Below, piece by piece: positions 17,300 to 27,076 of a stretch of 64,000 nt of DNA. Positions within the stretch are counted from its first letter, which is position 1. Each line of letters starts with the position of its first letter. Both the position numbers and the translations under genes were made by a program. The notes beneath the pieces were generated by a model. It did no database searches. It had not been told where the DNA came from and worked only from the letters and a program-made list of their open reading frames with translations. This DNA comes from CAXTEJ01 sp964243295 (lineage in GTDB: Bacteria > Actinomycetota > Actinomycetes > Actinomycetales > Angustibacteraceae): positions 92,017-156,016 of the forward strand of contig CAXTEJ010000002.1 in NCBI GenBank assembly GCA_964243295.1, in the 5' to 3' direction.

Positions 17300-18097
17300 T
17301 CACCGAGGCGAGGTGCGGGGCTCCTCGGTGTGGGTCTCGCTCGTGGGGATCGCCCCGAAGTCGACGAGGTCTGCGGCGATCAGGTGCAGCTTGCGGTTGG
17401 TGTGCTGGCTCGCGCGCCCCAGCATCTCGAACGCCACCTCCGGGGTCACCTTGAGCCGCTCCATGAGGATGCCCTGTGCCTGGCCGATGACGGTGCGGGT
17501 CTCGGTGGCGCGGTCCAGGCCCTCGGTGCGCAAGGCGCCGGCCAGGGCCACCGCCGCGTGGCTGGCGATCAGCAGGCCCCACTGCTCGGCCGCCTCGTCG
17601 AAGGCGTCGACCCGACTGGACAGCACGTTGATCGCGCCGAGGTCGTGCCCTCGGACGAACAGCTGCACGCACAGGGCGCTGCGTGCACCTGCTTCCTGCC
17701 ACCGACGGGCGAGCACCGGCCACCGCGACTGCGAGGCGAGGTCCGCGACCCGGACGGTCTCGTGCTCGTACATCGCGTCCAGGCACGGCCCTTGCCCGAC
17801 CCGCTGCTGCAGGTCGTCGAACTGGCGCGCCAGCGGAGCCGTGGCTGCTGCGGAGGTGATGTGGCGCCGTTGCCGCACCAGGCTCAGGGACGCCGCCTCA
17901 GCGCCGGGAACGACGAGCACGGCCCACTCCACCGTGCGCTGCATCAGCGCCTGCGAGTCCATCCCCTGCAGCTCGCGCGCGAGCCGACCGAAGTCGATCG
18001 CTGAGGCCGACACCGTGCTCTCGAGCTCCGCTGGCACCGCCGCCGGCCCACGCCGCTGCCCGCGGGGGAGGGGCGGCAGGGCAGCGGGCTGATTCAC
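17300..18097 (-). CDS. GAF-ANTAR regulator 1
   Basis: A 265-residue putative transcription antiterminator. Residues 30-180 form a GAF sensor domain with VGQGPCLDAMYEHETVRVADL (Cys105). The C-terminal 60 residues are an ANTAR RNA-binding domain (TVIGQAQGILMERLKVTPEVAFEMLGRASQHTNRKLHLIAADLV). ANTAR proteins bind paired hexaloop hairpins in nascent RNA and prevent termination. The start is taken at GTG 18097; an ATG 12 codons upstream is less likely. The gene opens a run of three co-oriented GAF-ANTAR genes, 90 bases past the next one. The ligand is unknown. Confidence 0.88.
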   Translation of the reverse strand: MNQPAALPPLPRGQRRGPAAVPAELESTVSASAIDFGRLARELQGMDSQALMQRTVEWAVLVVPGAEAASLSLVRQRRHITSAAATAPLARQFDDLQQRVGQGPCLDAMYEHETVRVADLASQSRWPVLARRWQEAGARSALCVQLFVRGHDLGAINVLSSRVDAFDEAAEQWGLLIASHAAVALAGALRTEGLDRATETRTVIGQAQGILMERLKVTPEVAFEMLGRASQHTNRKLHLIAADLVDFGAIPTSETHTEEPRTSPR

Positions 18098-18186
18098 GCA
18101 CCCCAGTGTGGCCTGCGGCCAGAAGCCCGGCAAGGGTGCAACGGCGGCCGGGGCCGCGCAGGCGAGCTGCGCCGTCGACCGGCCGA

Positions 18187-18936
18187 CTAGTGGCTGGTGC
18201 CCGTCGCCGCGGCGTCAGCCAGCACGTGGTGACCGGTGATCTCCCGGCTCACCAGCGCTCGGGCGACGTCGGTCAGCCGCTGGTCGTGGTGCCGGGAGTA
18301 CTGCCTGAGGACCTGGAAGGCCCCCACCATGTCGAGATCGCCCTGCTGAGCCACGATGCCCTTGGCCTGCTCGAGGACGACGCGGCTGGTCAACGCGACG
18401 CGCAGCTGCTTATTCAGCGCCTGGTGATCGGTGGCAGTGCGGTCCTGGACCAGCGCGATGCTCGCGACGTCGGCCAGGGCTTGTCCGAGGCTGAGGTCGT
18501 CAGTTTCCAGCGCCCCGATCTGGGTGCCGAACAGGCCGAGTGTGCCGAGCCTGGCCCCGAGCAGCCGCATCGGCAGCGCATGGACGCTGACGAAGCCGGC
18601 TTCGACGGCGCGGGGCACGAACAAGGGCCACCGGTCGGCCTGCTGCGACAGGTCCGGGACGCTGACCGGCGTGCCGGCCAGGTAGCTGTCACGGCACGGG
18701 CCCTCGTCGCGCTGGACCTGGAAGACCTCCAGCTCTCGGGTGCGCTCGCTCGAGGCGGCCATCACGTGGAGAACCTCTCGCGGATCGGCGAGCAGCAGGC
18801 CGGCTGAGGCCACGTCCAGCAGCCTGGCACAGGTCTCGGTCAGGTCGGTCAGCAGATCCACGACGTCGGCTCCCTCGGCGAGGCGGCCGGCCAGCGCCAC
18901 GAATGCCTGGGTCACCTCGCCCTCGGTGCGGCTCAC
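18187..18936 (-). CDS. GAF-ANTAR regulator 2
   Basis: A 249-residue protein with a GAF domain at about 15-165, including QRDEGPCRDSYLAGTPVSVPDL (Cys81), and an ANTAR domain at about 175-235 (VVLEQAKGIVAQQGDLDMVGAFQVLRQYSRHHDQRLTDVARALV). The GTG start at 18936 overlaps the stop of the upstream gene (GTGA), so the two are translationally coupled and probably sense related signals or heterodimerise. The tail ends TGTSH. It likely acts in the cytoplasm as a signal-responsive antiterminator. Confidence 0.88.
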   Translation of the reverse strand: MSRTEGEVTQAFVALAGRLAEGADVVDLLTDLTETCARLLDVASAGLLLADPREVLHVMAASSERTRELEVFQVQRDEGPCRDSYLAGTPVSVPDLSQQADRWPLFVPRAVEAGFVSVHALPMRLLGARLGTLGLFGTQIGALETDDLSLGQALADVASIALVQDRTATDHQALNKQLRVALTSRVVLEQAKGIVAQQGDLDMVGAFQVLRQYSRHHDQRLTDVARALVSREITGHHVLADAAATGTSH

Positions 18937-19691
18937 GTGCCGTGCCTGGGTTGGCCGGCGTCCTGCCAGTCACGTGTGGTCAAGGCGACTTCACGCTCCA
19001 CGATCCGAAGAGCGAGCTGGGCGGCGCTCAGCCCTGATGCGTAGGCGCGTGCACGCAGCCGGACCAGCGCCTCGGCCGCATCGACGTCCAGCGCAGCCAT
19101 GATCATGCCGGTCGCCTGGTACACCTCCACACGCTCGAGCGACGCCAGCTCTGACCAGCCGTCCGCGGGCTGTCCCGCGGCTTCCCACTCGGCGTGCCCG
19201 ACGAGCAGGTCCAGCAGCGGCACCGCCGCGATCTCCGCGGCCATGAGGCCGCCGGCGAGCTCGGACCGGCTCAGTGGCCCGCGTGCGGAGCGGAACAGGT
19301 CGAGAGCACCGACGGGGCGAGCGGACAGCCGCACGGGTAGCGCGAACACCGCTTGCACCCCGGCATCGAGCACAGCGCCGGTGAACGCCGGCCACCGGGT
19401 GTCGCTGAGGTCGTCCAGTGCCGCCACGAGCACCGGTGCGTCGGTGCGCGCCGCATCCAGGCACGGACCCTCGCCGTAGGTGAACTGCAGCTCGTCCAGG
19501 TGGCGGCTCAGCGAGCTGCTCGCGCCGAAGGTCCCGCGGGAGGTCCCGTCCAACGTCAGCGAGATCGACGCCCCGTCGATCTCCAGCACCTCCACACACG
19601 CCTGGCACAACCGGTCCGCCAGCGCCAGCGGACTCCCGGAGCCAGCCATGGCGGCGTCCAGCTCGACGCGGAGCCGATCCTGAACGTCCAT
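18933..19691 (-). CDS. GAF-ANTAR regulator 3
   Basis: A 252-residue protein with GAF at about 10-165, including YGEGPCLDAARTDAPVLVAAL (Cys77), and a C-terminal ANTAR-like region at about 175-240 (RVEVYQATGMIMAALDVDAAEALVRLRARAYASGLSAAQLALRIV). The ANTAR helix lacks the usual QAKG and reads QATG, a variant common in actinobacterial paralogs. ATG 19691 is set by the GGAGGTCAG ribosome site. Its stop overlaps the start of the next gene by four bases. It is divergent from ychF across about 140 bases. Confidence 0.85.
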   Translation of the reverse strand: MDVQDRLRVELDAAMAGSGSPLALADRLCQACVEVLEIDGASISLTLDGTSRGTFGASSSLSRHLDELQFTYGEGPCLDAARTDAPVLVAALDDLSDTRWPAFTGAVLDAGVQAVFALPVRLSARPVGALDLFRSARGPLSRSELAGGLMAAEIAAVPLLDLLVGHAEWEAAGQPADGWSELASLERVEVYQATGMIMAALDVDAAEALVRLRARAYASGLSAAQLALRIVEREVALTTRDWQDAGQPRHGT

Positions 19692-19830
19692 CTGACCTCC
19701 TCGCGTCGCGAGCCCACCGTACGCGGGCGCCGCTGACCTCGCCCGACGGGCAGCCCTGCTCGCCGCGCGGGACCGCGCAGCGGCCGGGGCGTGCGCGGCA
19801 GCCCTCGACCGCCGGTAGCCTCTTGTCCCC

Positions 19831-20916
<1,086 letters not shown>

Positions 20917-21193
20917 ATCAGCGCGGAGACCGTAGGTCAGAGCGGCTGCACGCACATCCGGCTCCCGATCGCACGATGGCGTTACACCGAGGCGACCGCT
21001 CTGTGGGAGATCTACTGGCGCGACCGCAACCTCACGTTCGCCCGGCGGTCGCCGTGATCGGGGCGCTCGGACCCCCCGATGTGCCACGACGGTGCACGCG
21101 GAGCGTGGTGCTCGTGCCCGCAGCGCTTTGGACGTAAGGTGGCGCAGCAAGATCACGGACGATGCGGCTTCGCGGCGCGTGAGGGGAGGTGCC

Positions 21194-21508
21194 GTGGACG
21201 AGCACCGATGGATGGACCTCGCCATCGAGGCCGGGCAGCTTCACGAGGCCATGGCCTCACGGGCGCCGATCGAGCAGGCCAAGGGCGTCCTCATGGGCAG
21301 GCGTGGCTGTGACGCGGCCACCGCTTTCGCGATGCTGCGGCAGGCGTCCATGGATCACAACGTCAAGGTCACATCCGTCACAGCCGCCTTGCTGCGCCTC
21401 GTCGTCGGCGAGGACGGGGCTGACCCCGCTGCCGATGCGGCGGCCCGCGCACTCCTGGCGCAGCCCGTCGGGATCAGGGACGAGGGCCCGGCGGACGCCA
21501 CGGCATGA
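21194..21508 (+). CDS. Stand-alone ANTAR domain protein
   Basis: A 104-residue protein that is essentially one ANTAR domain: LHEAMASRAPIEQAKGVLMGRRGCDAATAFAMLRQASMDHNVKVTSVTAALLRL at about 15-70, with a short unstructured tail. No sensor domain is present, so activity must be controlled by expression or by pairing with a GAF-ANTAR protein. The start is GTG 21194, because GGGGAGGTGCC lies immediately upstream and the longer frame from 21092 has no conserved residues. It sits between ychF and another GAF-ANTAR gene, oriented the same way. The 277-base gap after ychF holds nothing else I recognise. Confidence 0.8.
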   Translation: MDEHRWMDLAIEAGQLHEAMASRAPIEQAKGVLMGRRGCDAATAFAMLRQASMDHNVKVTSVTAALLRLVVGEDGADPAADAAARALLAQPVGIRDEGPADATA

Positions 21509-21748
21509 CCGCTCACCGTCAGCGTCACTGGTGCGCCTGATGGCCCCGCGGGTCGACGTGCGTCACGTCCGGCTCCGGCGTCCGACACCGTCGGCGGCCC
21601 CATCAGGCCCTACACTGGCTGTCTGGGCCATCCGTCGAGGTGGCGAACTCGTGCGCATACCTGGCGCTTGTGGAGCGGTCCCGTCGAGGGCCTCCCCGGC
21701 TGGACCTGCGTTCGTGGGTCGCGCGCCAGCTTTGAGAGCAGACACCTG

Positions 21749-22456
21749 TTGAGCCACGACCACACCCCCCGCGCCCACGAGGCCTTCCACGAGCTGGCCC
21801 GGATCGTCGTGTCGGAGCACTCCGTGGACTCGGTGATGACCACGGTCGCCGAGGTGGGCAAGCGGGTGCTGCCTGATGTCGTCGACGTGTCGGTGACCCT
21901 GGTGCGCGGCGACGAGCCTGAGACGGTGGCGTCCACCGGCCCGCTCGCCCTGCTGATGGACGAGCGGCAGTACGCGGGCGGCACGGGGCCGTGCCTGGAC
22001 GCGGCGCGCGGCACGGGGATCGTCTCGGTGCCCGACGCGGGCGCGGCCGAGCAGTGGCCCATGTTCGCCGCCGGCGCCCGCGAGCACGGTGTCGGCAGCA
22101 GCCTCAGCGTCCCGATCGCGCTGCCCGACCACGTCGGCGCCGGCATCAACATGTACAGCGCCCGCTTGGCCGGGTTCGACGAGCAGGACGTCGACATGGC
22201 CAAGACCTTCGCGGCCTACGCCGCGGTCGCCCTCGCGAACGTGCACCTGTACGAGGCGCAGAAGCGCATCGGCGAGCAGCTGCAGGCCGCCATGGCGTCC
22301 CGCGGCGTCATCGAGCAGGCCAAGGGCATCATCATGGCGCAGCGCCGCTGCTCCGCCGACGAGGCGTTCGCCATCCTGGTCCGGGTCTCGCAGCATGAGA
22401 ACCGCAAGCTGCGAGACGTGGCCGTCGCCCTCACCCGCACCGTCACCGAGAACTGA
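21749..22456 (+). CDS. GAF-ANTAR regulator 4
   Basis: A protein of about 235 residues with GAF at about 8-160, including GGTGPCLDAARGTGIVSVPDA (Cys82), and ANTAR at about 170-230 (QLQAAMASRGVIEQAKGIIMAQRRCSADEAFAILVRVSQHENRKLRDVAVAL). The ANTAR helix AMASR-x-x-IEQAKG is nearly the same as in the bare ANTAR protein 240 bases upstream, suggesting a local duplication. The start is uncertain: no ATG or GTG fits well. A TTG at 21749 just before the domain is used here, and an earlier TTG at 21668 is possible. The upstream gap of 240 bases shows no gene. Confidence 0.82.
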   Translation: MSHDHTPRAHEAFHELARIVVSEHSVDSVMTTVAEVGKRVLPDVVDVSVTLVRGDEPETVASTGPLALLMDERQYAGGTGPCLDAARGTGIVSVPDAGAAEQWPMFAAGAREHGVGSSLSVPIALPDHVGAGINMYSARLAGFDEQDVDMAKTFAAYAAVALANVHLYEAQKRIGEQLQAAMASRGVIEQAKGIIMAQRRCSADEAFAILVRVSQHENRKLRDVAVALTRTVTEN

Positions 22457-22570
22457 CCGGCCCCGCGGCCAGCATCCCCTGACACGTCGCGGGCGCTCGC
22501 GGACGACGGACGACGGGCCACCACGACGTGCGATGCGACCGCGCCGTGAACCATCCCGAGGAGGTCAGGC

Positions 22571-22948
22571 GTGAGCTCACCGATCCCCGCGGCCGAGCTG
22601 GTCGCCCCGCCCGCGTCCGACGTGCGTGGCGTGGCCGACTCCTGCCGGCGTCGTGACCTCGAGCGCGAGGGCATCGCGATGTTCGTGGCCCTGCACGACG
22701 CCCGCCCCGGCCGGCAGCTCGTCGTCCGCGACCCGTCGAGCCTCGTCGAGGGGGCGAGGCTGGCTGAGCTGCTCGACCACTACGCGGGCGAGCTGGCCGA
22801 GATCGGGATCGACCCGCGGGTCAGCGAGCCAGCGATCGACGGCGGCCAGCTCGACTCCGATCACGACCCGGCGGGTGCGGCGCTCATGGAGGTGCTCGTG
22901 GTCCTCAGCGACCAGCACCTGCGCGCCCGGACAGACCTGTCCCCGTGA
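22571..22948 (+). CDS. Hypothetical protein
   Basis: A 125-residue acidic protein with no recognised domain. The middle part (RLAELLDHYAGELAEIGIDPRV) is predicted helical, followed by a loop and a C-terminal helix (ALMEVLVVLSDQHLRARTDL). The GTG start has a clear ribosome site (GAGGTCAGGC). Its stop overlaps the GTG of the deacetylase-like gene by four bases (GTGA), so the two form a coupled pair and probably share a task. No signal peptide or membrane segment is visible. Confidence 0.6.
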   Translation: MSSPIPAAELVAPPASDVRGVADSCRRRDLEREGIAMFVALHDARPGRQLVVRDPSSLVEGARLAELLDHYAGELAEIGIDPRVSEPAIDGGQLDSDHDPAGAALMEVLVVLSDQHLRARTDLSP

Positions 22949-23625
22949 GCCCCCTCACCACCGAGCACCACCGGCAGGCCTTCGGCTCGGGTGCCTTCCT
23001 GCGGGTCGTCAACTGGCACAACACCCCGCACAGCCAGCGCGACACGCTGCGCGCCGAGCTGGCCTGGTACGCCGAGCGCCACGACCCCGTGCTGCCCGAC
23101 GATCTCGACCGGTTGTTCGATACCGGGCACTGGGGACGGGCGAAGCCGGGTCTGATCCCGGTGTTCTACGACGGCTACCTCAACAACGCGACCGTGGCCG
23201 CGCCGATCTGCGCCGAGCTGGGCATCACGGCCTGGTTCTTCCCGCCCACGGGCTTCCTGTCGACGCCACCGGAGCAGCAGCTCGCGTACGCCGACACCCA
23301 CGACGTCGACCTGGTCGAGGAGGAGCGCGGCCTGCCGCGGCTGGCGATGACCTGGGACGACCTCGAGCTCATCTCGCGCACCCACGTCGTGGCCGCCCAC
23401 ACCGCCAACCACGTCGAGGCCCGGCACGTGCGCACCCCCGCCGACGTCGAGCGCGAGGTGCTCGAGCCGATCCGCCGCATCACCGAGGTGACCGGACGTC
23501 GGCCGCCGGCGTTCGCGTGGTTGTTCGGCGCCGCGTTCGACCCGGCGTCGGTCGCGGGACGGGCGCTCCTGGACGCCGGCATTCGCTACGCCGTCAGCAA
23601 CACCGCCTACCAGCGCATCGCCTAG
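22945..23625 (+). CDS. Atypical polysaccharide-deacetylase-like protein
   Basis: A 226-residue NodB-fold protein without a signal peptide, so probably cytoplasmic. The metal-site motif HTANH (residues 152-156, the family HxxxH) is intact. The usual TFDDG is VFYDG (73-77), so the first Asp, normally the catalytic base, is Tyr75, while the metal-binding Asp76 is kept. The later R-P-P stretch (GRRPPAFAWLFGAAF) matches the third motif loosely. Activity may differ from sugar deacetylation. It is translationally coupled to the small upstream gene. It shares its stop region with the YcaO gene: the palindrome CTAG at 23622-23625 holds both TAG stops. Confidence 0.7.
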   Translation: MSPLTTEHHRQAFGSGAFLRVVNWHNTPHSQRDTLRAELAWYAERHDPVLPDDLDRLFDTGHWGRAKPGLIPVFYDGYLNNATVAAPICAELGITAWFFPPTGFLSTPPEQQLAYADTHDVDLVEEERGLPRLAMTWDDLELISRTHVVAAHTANHVEARHVRTPADVEREVLEPIRRITEVTGRRPPAFAWLFGAAFDPASVAGRALLDAGIRYAVSNTAYQRIA

Positions 23626-25142
23626 CGGAGAGCGTGCTGACGCCCGCTAGGCGTTACGCCGCAACGCTTTTGTGCCGTGTGTCGGCTGGGCTCGCGGTAG
23701 AGGGGCAGCAGGCCCTCGGCGACGGCGGTCAGCGCCGTGCGATCCAGCCAGGCCGGCCCGCCGAGCCGCGACCGTCCCTCATCGGTGAGGTGGATCGTCG
23801 ACCACTGCGGCGCGGGCTGCTCGCCGACGCGCACCAGGTCGTCACGACCCAGCTCGAGCAGCCGCCGGGTGTTGCGCTCGCCGATCCGGGCGTAGGCCAC
23901 TGTCTCGACCTCCAGACCGGGCACGACCACCTTCACCGCGTGCGCACCGCCGTCGGCGTGCGAGAAGTCCGCGACCAGCACGTCGTACCCCTCGGCGCGA
24001 AGGCGCCCGCTCACGTCGTTGAGCAGCGCCGCAGCGCTCACCGGCTCCGTGGTGGTGGGCAGGTCGGTGAAGGCGACGGTGGTGTCGTGCCGCAGCACGG
24101 TGGCCTCGAGCCGGTGCCGCCAGGTGCCCGGCGCGAGCGTCAGCCAGTCGACCATGGCGGCGAGCACCCGCTGCTCCTCGGCGGCAGGGTCCATCGCGTC
24201 GACGACCGCCTGGTAGCCCGGGGGCGCCACCCGCATCACCGCGTCCAGGGGGCCGTGCATGAACTGCTTGCGCGCTCGGGCGTTGGCGAACTCCAGCACG
24301 GCCTTGCGCAGCGCCACCTCGCGGTCGGGCTGCACCGCCTCGCCGCACGCCGTGGCGGACAGGATGTCGTCGCCAGCCGCGGCGCCCACGACGTAGACGT
24401 TCGGCACGCCGAAGTCGGTGGCGGCCAGCTTCGGGAGCACCTCGACGCCGGCCGCGCGCAGCCGGTCGAGGGCGGCGAGGGTCACCGGGTCGGTGACGCC
24501 GCGCAGGTCGATGACCGTGCCCTGGTCCAGGGCACGAAAGGTCAGCCCGTTGCCGTCGCGCTGCAGGATCTCCATCACGGCGTGGGCGATGGCCTGCTCG
24601 AGGCTCGATCCGGCCCCCATCCCGTTCGACACGGGCAGCGCCAGCCAGCCGTCGGCCGGCCCCCTGCCGGTCAGCTCGTCGCCCGAGCTGGCCACGAACT
24701 CGGCGGGCACCCACACCGTGGCGTCGTCGCGCAGCCGCCGGGTGGGCAGCCACTGCAGGGGCCGGTCGTCGTCGATCTCGACCCCCGCCGGCAGGCCGAG
24801 CAGCCGCGGGTCGACGACCGCGTCCGCCCCGACCTCGCGCCGCATCCCGGCCAGCGAGCCGCTGCGCCGGACGCTCGCCCGCAGCGCCCGCGAGGACAGC
24901 ACCTGCTCGATGCACTCCCCGAGGGCGCCGACCCGGGCGCGCTGCTCGGTGAGCGCGTACCCGATGCCGCCGGTGGCCATCCCCCCTCCGGTCCACCAGG
25001 TCGCCCACACCGGCACCCCGACCGTGTCGAGCGCCGTGAGCGCGAACTCCGACAGGCCGCCGGCCCCGAGCGCGCTCACGAACGACCCGATCACGGCGTC
25101 CAGCGCCGGGTCGGGGTCGTCCAGGGTCGTCATGGCGGTCAT
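23622..25142 (-). CDS. Stand-alone YcaO-domain protein
   Basis: A 506-residue YcaO-family protein. YcaO enzymes activate amide carbonyls with ATP, forming azolines, thioamides or related groups in peptides or proteins. The ATP/Mg motifs are visible as GECIEQ (75-80) and SSLEQAIAHAVMEILQRDG (179-197), which match the family's ExxxHA...E...RD helix. The Pro-rich C-terminus typical of azoline-forming members is absent; the chain ends in GRQHALR. No E1-like partner, dehydrogenase, TfuA or obvious precursor peptide lies nearby. ATG 25142 is used, with a second ATG three codons later equally likely. The convergent deacetylase-like gene is the only close neighbour at its 3' end. Substrate unknown. 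Confidence 0.85.
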   Translation of the reverse strand: MTAMTTLDDPDPALDAVIGSFVSALGAGGLSEFALTALDTVGVPVWATWWTGGGMATGGIGYALTEQRARVGALGECIEQVLSSRALRASVRRSGSLAGMRREVGADAVVDPRLLGLPAGVEIDDDRPLQWLPTRRLRDDATVWVPAEFVASSGDELTGRGPADGWLALPVSNGMGAGSSLEQAIAHAVMEILQRDGNGLTFRALDQGTVIDLRGVTDPVTLAALDRLRAAGVEVLPKLAATDFGVPNVYVVGAAAGDDILSATACGEAVQPDREVALRKAVLEFANARARKQFMHGPLDAVMRVAPPGYQAVVDAMDPAAEEQRVLAAMVDWLTLAPGTWRHRLEATVLRHDTTVAFTDLPTTTEPVSAAALLNDVSGRLRAEGYDVLVADFSHADGGAHAVKVVVPGLEVETVAYARIGERNTRRLLELGRDDLVRVGEQPAPQWSTIHLTDEGRSRLGGPAWLDRTALTAVAEGLLPLYREPSRHTAQKRCGVTPSGRQHALR

Positions 25143-25266
25143 GCGGCCACGAGACCATCCCGCACGACGATGTGCGCGGCCGACGGTTGTTCATCCGGCT
25201 CAGGTCCACGGCGTGATCGTCCGAGACACCAGCAGTCCCTGTCGTCGCCCCGTCCGGAGCAGCTGC

Positions 25267-27066
25267 ATGTCGCGCCGATCCCCGTCCCGCCGCCGCGCCC
25301 TCGCGGCAGTGGTGTCGTGCGCGGTGCTCGGGTCGGTGCTCGGGTCGGTGCTGGGCGTGCTGCCCGCTGCGGCGCAGGGGGCTCCGGCGTCCGGGCAGGT
25401 GCCGACGTTCGGGGCGTCGATCGAGCCGTTCGCGGCCTACCAGGGGCAGACGACGTGCTCGCCGTCGGCCAAGCCCGGTGTGGTGGCGCTGCAGCGCTGG
25501 CTGACCACGCGGTACGCCGGCACCGGCAGCTCGGGCATCGGCCGCGGGTGCGCCGTGGGCGGGCGCAGCGAGCACAAGGAGGGGCGGGCGTTCGACTGGC
25601 ACGTGGACGTCGCGAACCCGACCCAGCGGGCGCAGGCGCAGACCTTCCTGTCGCTGGCGTTCGCCACCGACCGCTACGGCAACACGGCGGCGATCGCGCG
25701 GCGCATGGGCCTGATGTACGTCATCTGGGACGACCACATTTACTCCGCGGGTCAGCACTTCGCGCCACGCAGCTACGTCCACCCCGCCTGCGCCACGACG
25801 ACTCTGCCGCAGTGCGGTCGCACCCTGCGGCACCAGGACCACGTCCACGTCTCCCTGAGCTGGGCGGGCGCGCTCGGCCGCACGTCGTTCTGGGACGGCA
25901 CGGTCAGCGGTGAGGTCGACCCGCCGTCCGGGACGGCGCCCACGCCGGTGCCGCCCCGCCCCGCGCCGATCCCCGTGCCTCGGCCGGTCGCCAAGCCGGT
26001 CGTGAAGCCCGCGCCGAGGCCGGTGGTCAAGCCCGCGCCGAGGCCGGTGGTCAAGCCCGCGCCGAGGCCGGTGGTCAAGCCCGCGCCCAAGCCCGTCGTC
26101 GCGCCGAGGCCGCGGCCCGCCGTGCCGCAGCCGCCCCCGAAGGCCGCCGTGCCCGTGCCGTCGCCGCGTCCGGCATCCGGCCCGCCGGTGCTCGACCAGG
26201 TGCGGACGCCGGTCGCGTCGGTCACCGTGCCCGCCACCGGGTCGGGCGTCACGACGCCCTTCTCGCTCGCGGCCGGGCGCACCTACCGGCTCGTCGCGAC
26301 CGGCGGGTACGCCGCGGCTGCCGGCGTGCACGTCGCCGACGCGGCGTGCTCGTGGCAGGTCACGGGCGACGCCGGCTGGGCGCCGTCCCCGCCGGGCGGG
26401 GACGCCGCCCGCACCCTCACCGTCGACGGCTCGGCCGGCTGGCGCGCCCGCGACGGCGCCGGCTGCGACCGCGACGAGCACGTCTACGTCTGGGACCTCA
26501 CGCCCACCCGCACCGGCCCGGTGCACCTGCAGGTCGGTGCCACCGGCGCGCAGGCGACCGGCTCGCTGCAGGTCCGGGTGCTGGCGGCGGGGGCGCGCGT
26601 CCGCGACTTCACCACGCCGCTGCCCGAGATCGCCGCCGAGCCCGTCACACCGCCCGGCCACGGCGGCGGCTCACCGCTCACCGGCACCGAGGTGCTCACC
26701 GTCGGCCCGCCCGGTGGCACGCTCACCGACGCGGCGCTGGTCGCGGGCGAGGCCTACACGGTCGAGGTGGCCGGCACCTGGTCGGCCGGTGACGGCGTCT
26801 TCGCCGACGCCCGGTGCAGCCGGACGACGGGCGGCACGTGGCGCTCGCAGCGCAGCGCCGACCCCTGGCACCCGTGGCTCGACCACTACGACCTCTACGC
26901 GGGCGGTGACGACCTCCAGCCGCTGCCGGCCGACTGCGATCCCAGCCACGTCTACCGCTATCGGTACGTGCCGACGCGCACGGGACGCACGTCGTTCGCG
27001 GTGTGGGACCCGACGCCCGGCGACGACGCCGGCTCGCTGCGGGTCACCATCTGGCCGCGCCGCTAA
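25267..27066 (+). CDS. Secreted protein with ARB_07466-like domain, Pro repeats and two beta domains
   Basis: A 599-residue exported protein. Residues 1-38 are a signal peptide (LGSVLGVLPAAAQGAPA). Residues 45-215 form an extracellular domain with GRGCAVGGRSEHKEGRAFDWHVD and LRHQDHVHVSLSW. These resemble the ARB_07466/DD-peptidase-like fold, with His/Asp residues that could bind metal. Residues 220-315 are Pro/Lys/Arg-rich and include four KPAPRPVV-type repeats. The C-terminus has two similar domains (about 330-440 and 470-595), each with ADA(A/R)CS near its start and CDxxHVY...PTRTG near its end. A cell-wall-binding or remodelling role is likely. Start ATG 25267. It is divergent from the YcaO gene. 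Confidence 0.75.
   Translation: MSRRSPSRRRALAAVVSCAVLGSVLGSVLGVLPAAAQGAPASGQVPTFGASIEPFAAYQGQTTCSPSAKPGVVALQRWLTTRYAGTGSSGIGRGCAVGGRSEHKEGRAFDWHVDVANPTQRAQAQTFLSLAFATDRYGNTAAIARRMGLMYVIWDDHIYSAGQHFAPRSYVHPACATTTLPQCGRTLRHQDHVHVSLSWAGALGRTSFWDGTVSGEVDPPSGTAPTPVPPRPAPIPVPRPVAKPVVKPAPRPVVKPAPRPVVKPAPRPVVKPAPKPVVAPRPRPAVPQPPPKAAVPVPSPRPASGPPVLDQVRTPVASVTVPATGSGVTTPFSLAAGRTYRLVATGGYAAAAGVHVADAACSWQVTGDAGWAPSPPGGDAARTLTVDGSAGWRARDGAGCDRDEHVYVWDLTPTRTGPVHLQVGATGAQATGSLQVRVLAAGARVRDFTTPLPEIAAEPVTPPGHGGGSPLTGTEVLTVGPPGGTLTDAALVAGEAYTVEVAGTWSAGDGVFADARCSRTTGGTWRSQRSADPWHPWLDHYDLYAGGDDLQPLPADCDPSHVYRYRYVPTRTGRTSFAVWDPTPGDDAGSLRVTIWPRR
26005..26100 (+). repeat. Four 24-bp in-frame repeats
   Basis: Four head-to-tail 24-base units begin at 26005, 26029, 26053 and 26077. 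The first three are identical and the fourth differs at a few bases. They encode KPAPRPVV three times and KPAPKPVV once, in the Pro-rich linker of the secreted protein. Copy number is likely to vary between strains. Confidence 0.9.
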
Positions 27067-27076
27067 CGGCTGGCGC

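Noticed and set aside
22626..25913. 1095-codon plus-strand frame across the deacetylase and YcaO genes
   Set aside because: It shadows real genes on both strands; its translation has no family pattern.
23842..26661. 939-codon minus-strand frame
   Set aside because: It is a shadow of the YcaO gene in another frame and the antisense of the secreted protein; the repeats within it come from the KPAPRPVV tract.
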